From Fasciolopsis buskii (Eukaryota > Platyhelminthes > Trematoda > Plagiorchiida > Fasciolidae), in contig LUCM01007344.1 of the NCBI GenBank assembly GCA_008360955.1, forward strand, positions 508,718 through 572,717: 64,000 nucleotides of DNA, written 5' to 3'. The translations under genes were made by a program, and so were the position numbers. How positions within the stretch are numbered: position 1 is the first letter of the stretch; every line of letters begins with the position of its first letter. Below, piece after piece: positions 25,655-42,733 of this stretch. The notes under the pieces are model-generated. The model made no database searches. It was not told where the DNA came from and worked only from the letters and a program-made list of their open reading frames with translations.

Positions 25655-26050
25655 TTCCAGTGTTTGAACACCGTCGTCTTCGCAGCATTTATCGAAATTG
25701 GCGGGATAATTTTCTCAGTAACTTGGACGTTAGACATAAAGTAGTGGAATCTAGAGTCCAATCATTCTCTGTGAATACATTACGGTGGTTCGGATATGTT
25801 TAGGGCATGCCCGGAGAACGATTGCCTCGTTCTGTGCTGCTTTCCGAGATAGGTAGTATTTGGAAGTTGGGTCGAGGCAGCCGGTCGATGAAACGGCAAA
25901 AAGCATGAAAAATTTAACTAGCGGACTGACTCCTGTAGGTTTAGTTTGACTGTGGGGTTGGGTTCCAGATCGCTCTCAGGTGACCTCTGGAGGCATGGCT
26001 CATTGCCACAGTCTATGGAGTCCTTACATTCGAAATTTTTACTCATCGGC
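25655..26050 (+). mobile_element. Worn LINE (non-LTR retrotransposon) 3' end, C-terminal RT region
   Basis: Translated on the + strand, the frame starting at CTTCCAGTGTTTGAACACCG gives VFEHRRLRSIYRNW, then NTLRWFGYV, a stop (TAG at 25801), GMPGERLPRSVLL, and, after a frame change near 25905, MKNLTSGLTPVGLV. This order (FEHRCLRSI, LRWLGHVLRMP, RLPRRxLL, MKxLTSGL) is the typical C-terminal tail of RTE-like LINE polymerases. At least one stop and one frameshift show it is dead. The catalytic RT part is absent, as expected for a 5'-truncated copy. It lies about 1 kb beyond the Pitx stop and is related to the copy at 33135. Clade assignment is by memory of the family and is less certain than the LINE call. 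Confidence 0.85.
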
Positions 26051-27024
26051 ATAGTTGTTCAACTTGATATTTTCCAGTCCATCTCACTTTTTTGTTCTCT
26101 TTTTCCACAGTGAATATGCGGTGCCGTGAGGTCGCACATTGATACAAGATTAGTGGTTATAAAAGTGTCCTGAACTGAATTCTCCCACAACTTAACAGCA
26201 ATAATGTGATGGGCATCTATCTCAACATTGGACCCTGTAGAAATATTTGCACCATTCTCGCCGGAGAAATTCACTGATGGAGTAGTAAAACAGCGTAGCT
26301 GGAACAGTCATCCACCGCATAGCATGAAGTTACATGACAGTTTTCAGGTGAAATTGCAGATGATTTAATTGGTGAGAATTCGGGGGATGCAGTATTTCTG
26401 TATCAACGAGTTTTTGAAACTCCTCGGCATATTTCTACGGGAAAATTTATAAACCCTATTTCGGCTGTTCGCCTGGTTAGTGGTTGGACAGTTAAAATGG
26501 AACTAGAGACCGTATATTAGTGGAAATATTTAAAATCCATGGAATCTAATGACCTTGCCACTTTCCGAATCATCCGAAGTGTTGCGGCTGAACTACCTCC
26601 ATGACAAGGCAAATAGGAGCAATCAGCAGAGAATGAGCAAGGTTATTAGAGGCCACATGTTTAAATTAAACCATAGTAATGCGCCACAGAGATCTGTCGT
26701 ACTCGATTACACATTCTCCTATCACAGCCACTGCCTTCCAGCAATCGAATATTGTTGGTCTTGGGCTGTCTCACCTATGGTTCCGATTAGCGTGCAACCG
26801 TGTGATATCAAGTGACTCAGTACAATCTCTTCGACCTTTAACGCAGTTCCTTTCTGTTTACCACATAACTAAGATCACAACAGTGTAAATAAAACGAATA
26901 GATGAAAACGAGTACATTAGACGATATACTGTAAATAAGCATTTTTGAAATGAAAGAATAAAAACAGAATAATTCAAATCAGAAAACAAATGCGCTATTC
27001 TCGTTACTCTTCAAAAGGGAATAT
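26051..27024. other. Region downstream of the Pitx stop codon
   Basis: The 3' UTR of the - strand Pitx gene should lie here. No AATAAA or ATTAAA on the - strand was found in the nearest 380 bases past the stop (26641-27024). A + strand AATAAA at 26888 and another near 26957 are in the wrong orientation for Pitx. Nothing else recognised. Confidence 0.5.
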
Positions 27025-28920
27025 TCAACGAGCAAGTTTGCTGATGGTGCGATTTATGGTACTGGATGAATCTGAGAAGGTGGACCAACAGAATCCCGAC
27101 CGACCTGTCATCCCCGTGGCTACCGCAGCAGCCGCTGCTGTAGTCAAATCTCGGACACCAGACGCTGCAGATCTTGACAATCCCGGCTGGAAGGCCGTGA
27201 CAAATGGCATAGATGACAGCGTGTTTCGAACATCAGAGTTGCCATTTACTCTTGTCTTATCTTGCTCAAAACAACGGAAATCGTTAAATTCGGATCCAGT
27301 ATTACCTGTCGGATCGATGACTGCTGACGCGGGTGGTGCTGTAATATAAGAACTGCAGGCATTTTGGGAAGACACATACGGGAGGTATTTTGCTCCACTC
27401 AACATGGAGTGTCCACGGTCTGTATTATCGCCTCCTGTGCTCGAGCCACAAGCTGTCTGTGAATGCTGCGCTTTCAAAGTATCGGTACCACGGGACATTT
27501 CAGGGATGACAAGATTCAAACCGAAACAGTCGGTGAGTGGTGGTGGGGAGATAAAATTGATCGAAGATAGTGCTGTTGTAGGAAGTGTATCAGATGATGA
27601 TTCACTTTGTGGAATGTTGGAGATTTCAGGCCTTTGCTCTTTTATATCCAAAGATTGTAGTGATAAAGAAGGACGGGACATTTCAAAATCAAAAAATTTG
27701 TTATCGTTTTCCAGCTTTACTGGATAGGTTTTAAATCCTGATTCGTATGAGCTTTGAGAAGGACCAACACTGTTACCTTGCTCACCGAGACTAAGTGAAC
27801 TGCTATAGAGAGTGTTTGCCACAGTTGAGCTGTCTCTTAGCAAGGGATCGGTCACGCATACAGGCGTCGCCTGGGTATGAAGCTGCCATCTTGTCTGAAT
27901 TTCTTTCTTGGCCGATTGTTCCTCAACACTCGAGTCACATTCGACTGAGTGGCTAAGTATATTTTTACGATCAACCGACCAAGCAGCCACGGCAACTGCA
28001 GCTGCGGCCGCACTAAGATCGTTCGATGTGGGCCCAGTCACCAACGGACCTACCTGCGATTCGATTCCGTTGAAAGCTGACCGTACCAAATTGTGACCAA
28101 ATTGTGAACATGAATTTCCCAGGCTGCGATCCATTTCACTTGTCAAAGATTCGGTGTGATCTGAATCCGGCAGCATACAACCAGAATGATTCACGTTGGG
28201 TGGAAATGAATGCGTTGAGCCAAGATCAAAAAGGCTCGGAGGAGCCATATTTTGAATGACTGAAGAATAGGTATTGAACATGTTCGATGCAGCTACAGCA
28301 GCAGCCGTGTTAAAATCTACCTCGGAATTTGCATGGTCTTGGTAACTAAGCGTGGACTGAAGCTGTGATTGTGCATTATTTCCTGTTCCAGGAGAGTCAC
28401 TGAAGTAGGAATTCAGCGATGCCTTCGCTTCGTCTGTGGACGCCGAAGTCACTGAGCTAGGATAGAGGGAAAGATTTGCCACCTCTGCTCGACCGGTACA
28501 AAAATTGGTGAAACAACCAGACGAGAAGAAATTGGTAGGTGGACAAAAGTTTGCGTTCTGGGGCAGAATTGGGCTGTAAGCTCCGGAAGTGAAACAGGGA
28601 ACTCGCTGACCGGTGATCCCGTGCGAGTGGGATTGAGTTGATGGCGGTGAAATTAGAGGTGGCGAATGAGAATTAATTGCGTACTGATTGATGGGAGAAA
28701 GCAGTGTGGTGCCACCCACTGAGCCTCGGTGATAAGCCATATTAGAATTAGAACCGTACAAAGTGTTCTCGGTCGTCGAATTCCCCAAGCTGGTAATAGG
28801 ATGCGTCAAAACACCGGAGCGAAACAGCGGTACAAACGGATTGGCCAATCCACCGCGAAGAACAACATCAAGATGTCGTTCTCTTTTACGCCACTTTGCA
28901 CGACGATTTTTAAACCACAC
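27025..28920 (-). CDS. Pitx: Pitx-type homeobox transcription factor, coding exon 2
   Basis: Second coding exon (residues 210-840 plus stop). It opens right after an acceptor TTTTTTCAG with VWFKNRRAKWRKRER, the second half of homeodomain helix 3. Lys at homeodomain position 50 (residue 213) marks the bicoid/Pitx/Otx/Gsc DNA-binding class that favours TAATCC-type sites; Asn51 is residue 214. The remaining 600 or so residues are low-complexity, rich in Ser, Asn, Thr and Pro, with three alanine-rich tracts (TAAAVAAS, SAAAAAVAVAAW, TTAAAAAVATG) that may act as transactivation or repression segments. The usual Pitx C-terminal OAR core (SLASLRLKAKQH-like) is not seen; SAASGVRDLTTAA (about 793-805) is at most a faint echo. 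The frame is intact across 1.9 kb. The stop is followed by no clear polyadenylation signal. A further 3' exon carrying an OAR cannot be excluded, but I found none. Confidence 0.95.
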   Translation of the reverse strand: MWFKNRRAKWRKRERHLDVVLRGGLANPFVPLFRSGVLTHPITSLGNSTTENTLYGSNSNMAYHRGSVGGTTLLSPINQYAINSHSPPLISPPSTQSHSHGITGQRVPCFTSGAYSPILPQNANFCPPTNFFSSGCFTNFCTGRAEVANLSLYPSSVTSASTDEAKASLNSYFSDSPGTGNNAQSQLQSTLSYQDHANSEVDFNTAAAVAASNMFNTYSSVIQNMAPPSLFDLGSTHSFPPNVNHSGCMLPDSDHTESLTSEMDRSLGNSCSQFGHNLVRSAFNGIESQVGPLVTGPTSNDLSAAAAAVAVAAWSVDRKNILSHSVECDSSVEEQSAKKEIQTRWQLHTQATPVCVTDPLLRDSSTVANTLYSSSLSLGEQGNSVGPSQSSYESGFKTYPVKLENDNKFFDFEMSRPSLSLQSLDIKEQRPEISNIPQSESSSDTLPTTALSSINFISPPPLTDCFGLNLVIPEMSRGTDTLKAQHSQTACGSSTGGDNTDRGHSMLSGAKYLPYVSSQNACSSYITAPPASAVIDPTGNTGSEFNDFRCFEQDKTRVNGNSDVRNTLSSMPFVTAFQPGLSRSAASGVRDLTTAAAAAVATGMTGRSGFCWSTFSDSSSTINRTISKLAR

Positions 28921-35570
<6,650 letters not shown>

Positions 35571-36221
35571 TTAGAGTTGCTTTGCGATAAAATACAAATC
35601 TGTTATTTAGAAAAAGTCGAATAAGTGTAAGGAATGAAGAGTTGCTTCAATAATATATAATGTTGAAATAAACTAGAATTGAGTCTGATTGGCATATACC
35701 CGTTGGGCAGTTGATAAAATACATGTGGCTGGTTATTCTGCTTGAGTTCAAATTCTGTTAGGAAGAAATTTCATTACTGTATAATCTTGTTTTTTTCACT
35801 TGAATGTCAGAAGTTTTTACTGTTCTCGTGATTTACTACTCAGTATCAACAAATAAAATATATGGAATTAGTTTACCGTGTGTACAAGTGACCACTAACC
35901 GCCCCCAATATTACCCGTTTTGTGTTGAGCGTAAATTTGTACCTGCTCTATGGTCTTAGTGTGATTAGATGAACATAACTAATTGATTGATTGACTGGCC
36001 CAGATCATCCAGTTGACTGGTATCCGAAGTGATCCGATATTTAAAGAACATCCTGTACAGACCGAACAACGACCATGGGTGCTGCTCCCGTAATTATTAC
36101 TAATGGACGTTTAAGCAATAAATGAATGCGAATTGAAAGCTACGAATAGGCATAAAACGTATCATGATTCAATCTCACGTAAGATATTTCTTTTTGTCCC
36201 ATGTACTCTGCCCTCCATAGT

Positions 36222-36336
36222 GATGAAACAACGATGTGCGTCATTTTCAGAAACGAGGTCGCGGTCAACCGTGGGCTCCCAAGTCGGGAATTCCACCGGC
36301 AGTGGATGGATTTTTTCCCCTAACCTTCAGGTCGGA
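36222..36336 (-). mobile_element. Decayed SINE fragment related to the copy at 52186
   Basis: Aligns by eye with the SINE at 52186-52372: shared blocks include ATGAAACAACGATGTGCGTC (versus ATGAAATAACAATGTACATC), GGTCAACCG and CCAAGTCGGGAATTCCACCG (versus CCAAGCGGGGAATTTGGCCG). The B box region has decayed to a T-rich stretch and the A box end is missing. No coding content. Confidence 0.65.
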
Positions 36337-37611
36337 ACATTGCAATGTTAACTGTTTGATCATCGCCGGTCATTGAACTCAAATGACTCTGACACAATAT
36401 CCCGCTGCCGTGTGCTCGTTATATTCAACGCATGAACGTAAACATTCATGCGGCAAATTGAGTGGAAGTTTACGCGTCTGCAAGTCTGCTAGGACTTAAA
36501 CGCCCGGCCATCGTGATGAGCTCCGTTTCAACTGCTGGTAAAGGTTTGGCAGCAACAATAAAACCAAAAATCTGATCCTATAGCTAAGGCTCATAGTGTG
36601 CAACTGTTTCACTTAGCCACAGTGAATGATTAATATACGCATATCCGTTCTCGAATTTTGGGCAAATGTTCACGATTCAAGCGGCTCACGTTTCCATTGT
36701 TTCGCGTTGCTGCTGCATACTGTGCATTCGTATGCAAAACTATTGGATGACCCATTTAACGAGGTCAATATCCTACACTTATGTGCAATACAACTGTATT
36801 CTTTGTTTTATTTTGCGATTATTCCATATTCCACATCCGTTGACTCTTGAGGTACTTAAATAATTTTCCTTGTCATCCGGACAACGGTGTGTAGCGCACT
36901 GGTGATATTCTGCTCCAGGATCACAGAAAAAGAACTTCTATTGTGAAATTTTTGTAGGAATAACTGTCTGGGGTCACTTTTTAACGAGACTGAATACCTG
37001 CAAGAAAGATCTCCTTGGAATATTTTATTTGTTTGTATTAAATAAATGATGACTTCGTTTGGTCAACCAGATTGAATGTGTTTAAAAACAAGAAAAAATT
37101 AAGTCAATCGGTGTATTTCAATCTATTCATTACTGGCTGCATCATTTCTAGCACACTGTTTTATCGTCAGCATAAGAAGGTGCAGGTTTGGGTTGCCTCG
37201 AAGAAAATTGAACTTTGATGCAAATCAAGATAACTCTCAAATGAGTCATTATGTTCATGATGAACAATTAAAATAGAATGCCTCACTTATTAAGTAATTA
37301 ACTTTAGCTAGTAGAATATTTGACAGAATAAATGTTTCTGTTGGACAAACCAGTCTGCGAGCATTTGTTAACATAAACTGAGAAAAATTCGAAGTCATCT
37401 CCAATCTCGTCTGGAACGTTTTCATCCACAGACGAGCCTATTTCGACAACTAAGCTTACTCGTGTCTTATAGTCGTTTACGAAAGCATACAATAAAATAA
37501 ACCTGTAGATAAATTCACGATATTCCCTGACATTTCTTTAACATCATTAGTGTCAGAACCTTCAGAATATGGGCAAGGAAAACTTTTCAAAGCATTTGAG
37601 TTGGCAATGCT

Positions 37612-37629
37612 TATATATATATATATATT
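37612..37629. repeat. Short (TA)n microsatellite
   Basis: About nine TA units in a row; simple repeat only. Confidence 0.9.
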
Positions 37630-37746
37630 TATACGCGCAACCCCGAGATTACTCTGTCCATTCATTGTTAAACCTTTTATGGGAAAGGGTTTGCTAGTGA
37701 ATCAGTAATCAGAATGGATTATTCTTATCAAAAATCTCAAACTAAC

Positions 37747-38166
37747 CATGAAACATAACTTCCAGCATGACAGTTAGTACATTGTGTGAATCCTGATCTC
37801 ATTTCGAAACGAATGTGCAAAGAACTCACTAGTGAAGATACCCAGCTGTCGTGAGAAAAATGCCTGACTTTCGAGGTCTGTCGGATCGAGATGCCCGGTC
37901 CGACCCCAGCCATCGTCATAATGAAAGCAGTTTGATCACTGCCCTGATACCCTTGAGAGACGAAACCTTTCCGTTCGCTGACCCTATCGTGCAAGTTTAC
38001 CCCTTGCTGTGAAATGACACGTGAGGCTGTTCCACGTCTTGTTTGCCTCAGAAGTTGAACTAATGCAAACATCCAACTTTCATGAATGAAAGGAGACGGC
38101 AAAAACTCCCTTATCAGTAGATTTTTAAGGGAAATGGATACCGTAATACTTAGAAGTACGGAGTGG
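37747..38166 (-). other. Exon-like open stretch, function unknown
   Basis: A 420-base open stretch on the - strand flanked by ATTACAATTTCAG (acceptor-like, before 38166) and CATG followed by GTTAGT (donor-like, after 37747). The frame also fits an ATG at 38183 and a stop at 37737. The translation has even composition and includes SDQTAFIMTMAGVGPGISIR and, near the end, SGFTQCTNCHAGSYVS with a CxxC pair. No family recognised. It lies about 2.2 kb upstream of the Pitx start on the same strand, so it could belong to a neighbouring gene or be chance. Confidence 0.22.
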
Positions 38167-41100
38167 CTGAAATTGTAATCCATTATAAATAAGCAGGATT
38201 AGTTGCTGTTGCTAAACTAATATTACAAATTGGTGTAAGCAGCTCGTTGCGAAAACTTGAGATTAATGCTGAACTCATATGATGTATACATGACTTTTAT
38301 GAGGACTGTCAAGCAGTTAGTAGCACTATCGTTCTGATGCTCATGATAATCGCTTCAAATCGTTGTTCTGGGAATAATCATTAATTCCGTCAGATAAACC
38401 ATACTCAGTCAGACTTACCCACAGATGGTCAAAAGCCTATAGACAATAATGAGTAAATTGAGCCGTAGGGATTTTTCATTAGTTTAAACGCTTTATTTGT
38501 ACTGAGAATTGTCGCTCTTCAGCCAATCCTGCGTTAATCCTAAATTGGCTTCTATTTACTGTTTTCTTCTTTCGCTTTACGAATTCCAGGCTTCAATGGA
38601 TTGCAGACATAAATGATGACCAAAAGAGGCTCAGAGCTTACCAAACCACAATTGAACCGTCGACATCTACGCATTGGGTTTGTACCGAGTGACTATCCTG
38701 AGTACATCTAACTCTACCACTTGCATAATGGCTCCGGTTTGACAGTTGAGTCAGACTGTTGGTGACTGGCGATTAACTATTTTTTACCAGTTACTGACTT
38801 TGAGTTTATCTAGTATCCATTTCAGACCCGTAATGATGCCGACTAGACTCCAAATTCAATTCTCCTCTTACGCGCTCACCACCCAGTGACGGCTGTTGTG
38901 TGGTCACTGAAATCTCCAAAAACGAGTAATGCTCACTAATAAATTGGATCATTCAATCCAGGCGCTAATTCCACCTTGGTCGTCGTAGTTTTCTGTCAGA
39001 GGTGAATCCACAAGAACGAGAAAGATTCTTAACTTGCACTTTGTGAATTTCTACCAGCGAGACAAACGGTTAGATTCGGCCATGATTTATCTACAGCTGA
39101 AATCACACTTGTCACTAGTTGTACCATTAGCAGTTGCGAATCAGACCATACAAAAGAGTTTCATTCACTTCAACTGGATTAAAGATTCTTCAGGCATCCA
39201 TAAAGTGCAGTATAATCAACTGTCGCCCGCTGATATCACATATGAAATCGGGACAATGTATCGATACCGAAGAGTTTGGAATATATACCCCTAAAATACT
39301 TTAATTGGCCTTTTTCCCAAGTTAACTGGCATAATGAGCAGGATTACGCCAGTTTGTGGTATGAATAAAAGTAGATGGGCAAGTATGAACACGAAGAATT
39401 GATGCCATAATTCCACTACATAATTGCATTCATAAGGTGGCCAGTCTACACCTTCGTAGGGAGAGTATGTTATTTGGTTTATTTCTGAGGCCCATGGTGC
39501 CGTAAAAGTCTGTCAAACTAGTAACAATATGCAACACAGGTTTGTTTGGAGAACATTTAATTGGGAAACAGTAGGCTTAACTCGTCAATTTTCATGAGGT
39601 TTACGGTCTGTGTAACAGGTGTACTGGAACGGTTCATCCGCTCATCGATTTAATCGATCGGTACAAACCCACTCACCCTTTGTGATGGAAAAACGTTTCC
39701 ATGCCATGTTTACGAAATATATAGGGTGCTACTAGCGGATTGAAAAAAACGTGACATTGTAATCTTACTAAAAACAACCTATTTCGTAATTTTCTGTGAT
39801 TTTATTCGTTTTGAAATGTTTTTTAACTTCCCGGAGTAGGATGATGAAACCTTCAAGGTGCGCTTGTACCGCAGATTACGTAACTCAAAAATTTCTTATC
39901 GTACGAGGCTTTCACTGGTCCAAGACAACCAGCTGTTTTTTCGTCAGGCCTGACATGATCTATCTCCATTTGTCATAAATTGTTTTCCCTTCTGCACTAG
40001 TCCACTTAAGTACATAAACTTCAGAGATTAGTAGGGCTTTATGCAAATCCGATCCTGCGAAATACCGCGTCGCCCCTGTATCTTATCCCACTGTCACAAA
40101 TCCAGAATGACTTTGTCCAAGCGGCAAACTACAAGTACTTCGTGTGATTAATAACGGACGTCTTTCTTTCGATGATGCTTTCGGGCTCCTGTACTGTATG
40201 TGTGAGTCGCCCAGGAGTACGGATATTTTAGATGCATAAGAATTAGAATAGCTATCTAAGGGATCAATTAAATAAAGTCACTCCCCACAACGAGGATTTT
40301 GACACTGGTGGACTTACCAGTGCTGGGATTGAATCCGCCCAAGAGCGCAGATGCGATAGAACCGGATTAGGTAAGCTTTAGCTCTTTCTGCAACTATCAA
40401 CCGGTTGCTTGCTGCTCGTTCGTTCGTTTGTGCCCGCAAATGAAATCGACGTCGAGGGTTTCGTTTGAAATGCACGCTCACACACACACCCACAATCACA
40501 CGGACAAATGCCTCAGCCCTAAGAAACTGACGCCTAGTCCCAATCCACTTGATCGAAACTTCTTCAGTCCCTCCCCTGCCGGTTCTGCTGAGATAAGCTT
40601 AGTGAAAGAAGAATCGCTTACAGACAAACAAGGAATACTGATAAGCATACCGATATGTGCGCCTGAAGTCACATATACACACACTAGCACATTGGCAAAA
40701 CAGAATCTTGTGTGCAATCCCTGTAGCAGATCTGCAGCTAGTGATGCGCGGTCACACGTATACACCCAAACATAGAGCGCTGCAAATCCTGGATTTGTAG
40801 CTGGCCTATCAAGCCTTGTCCGGAGTTTTAGACTGGGATTTTCTATTGGGCAATCTCCCTTGAGCGTTAAGTGTCAACATTAAGCTTCAACCTCGAACAG
40901 CCACAGTCGCAGCAGAAATTTTTCTGTTCATCCTTGCCTATGGTTTCGTACGGAGAAGGATTTAACCCAATTCTCCTCGCAGCATGCATTAAGCCAGTAG
41001 CCTTCAGTCTGTGACGCGCATATAATAGCTTTTGGTCTCACATTTTGACCGAACTCTCACCCCACCCCACTTTAAACCCCTCCAGCCCGTGGTCGCGGGT

Positions 41101-42405
41101 TGTGCGGTGGCCTCACATACGTCCTTCGATGAAATTTGACCATCTATTGGTCAATTCCAACTCACAGCTTTGGAACGGACAAAAATGTGACGCAGCGTGT
41201 GAACCAATGAGAAATGCGTTTTCGGTCTAGGAAAAGTAGGGGAAAATAGGACAAAAATAATTTTGATCATTTTGTTTATGCGCATCGGAAACAGGAATTT
41301 TCGGTAAGCAAACTTTCACCTGCACGGTGTGAACGAACATCTATGTTGCTACTTTATGTTAAGCTTTCTGAAATCAGGATTGGTGTAGGCAAGGCAAACG
41401 AACATCAGGCAAAATGAGAGTGCACAGATTTCAAAACACACACGTCAACTCGTCAGTTTATTTCTTCTGCGAAAGCGGAGAGCTTATCCCCGTTATCTGT
41501 TGACTCCAGTGAGTGTGTGTTAGGTTACCTCACAAGTTCATGCGATCAGTAGCAAAATAAAGTTCCGAATTTAGATGTTTTATTGTTGCTGGACCCTAAG
41601 ATAGACAAGAACCTAATTCACTTATTACATTTGTACGATGGATACGCTGACAACTTATTTATGGCGCCCAACAGTTACGATGGTTTTCCTCCGACTAATT
41701 TCTCGTCGCTCGACGGTGAGTTGCCGGGATAAGTCGCGCTAAATTAACGGAAGCATAATGACAAGTTTAGTACAAAAAGACTTATTGTGGAGTCCAGTTT
41801 GTCTAGCAGCAATGTTCTGTAGGTCTAATGCAAACAAAGATATTCTGATGTACAGTATTTCTCCGAAGCAAAACGCAAAAGCATTCTACTGCAGTTTCCG
41901 CTCGTCCTTCATGGAACTGAAAAGCGGATAGACAAAATGGCGTCGCTTTTCCTGAAAAGAGTTGCTCTGCTAGAAATAATTCTCCTACGTAAGTTTGACG
42001 ATTGAGGCAGTTCTTCAGTCTTATAAATTCAGCTGATCTGTCTTAGCGGATACTTTATAAACAGGATGTGCATTTTTCTTCTAACTGATTTTTCTAGACG
42101 GTCAGGCTTATGTTTCATTCGAACGCATCTTGTCAGCCACATCGTCGGAGAAACTATCGAATAGGGTGAAAAACTGTAAGCAGATGCAGTCCTAAGATAT
42201 AAAACACTGACAGAAATTGACTTACATGCCAAAACTTTATCACAGTTCACTCATCACTTCGCTTTTCGTTACCGGTGTGAGAGAAATATGGAGTTTCGGA
42301 ATATGTATTCTTTATCTTTAACTTTCATGTTATTAATAATGCAGAAATGCAAATAATTTTCGGAAAGTTGGGTACTTCCATTGAAGGGCTGCCGAGTATG
42401 GAAGT

Positions 42406-42474
42406 GCCCGACGGTGTTAGAAGACGATCCCTCACTTTTAAATGCCTATAGATACACCACTTGGCCACCGCGTA
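42406..42474 (-). mobile_element. Possible decayed tRNA-derived SINE head
   Basis: Read on the - strand, GGTGGCCAAGTGGTG resembles a tRNA A box like the one at 52348, and is followed at similar spacing by GCATTTAAAAGTGAGGGATCG and then ACCGTCGGG, which can be lined up with GCATTTGGATGTGAAGGTCG and ACCGCCGG of the 52 kb SINE. The B box itself is not preserved. Weak call. Confidence 0.4.
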
Positions 42475-42678
42475 CGGTGACATACAGAAAACTACGGCAT
42501 GTCATTGGATTGGTGCACCTGAGGATCACGCTAGAGTCTAGCAATTGTTTATAATTATTTCATGGACACAAATGTGTGGCATTCGCTGCTACTCACCATA
42601 TGCTTAGATCATTTGCGTAACGGCTGAACGTGAAAAGCTACTGGTTATTACGAAAATACCTCAAGGAATGTTGCAAAC

Positions 42679-42733
42679 ATTGGTTTTTATTTTTAGTAGT
42701 ATGCTTCGCCTATGGAAAGAAATAAAAACCAAT
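42679..42733. repeat. Perfect 14-bp inverted repeat, 27-base spacer
   Basis: ATTGGTTTTTATTT at 42679-42692 and its exact reverse complement at 42720-42733. Could be a small foldback, a MITE relic, or chance in AT-rich DNA. Confidence 0.85.
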
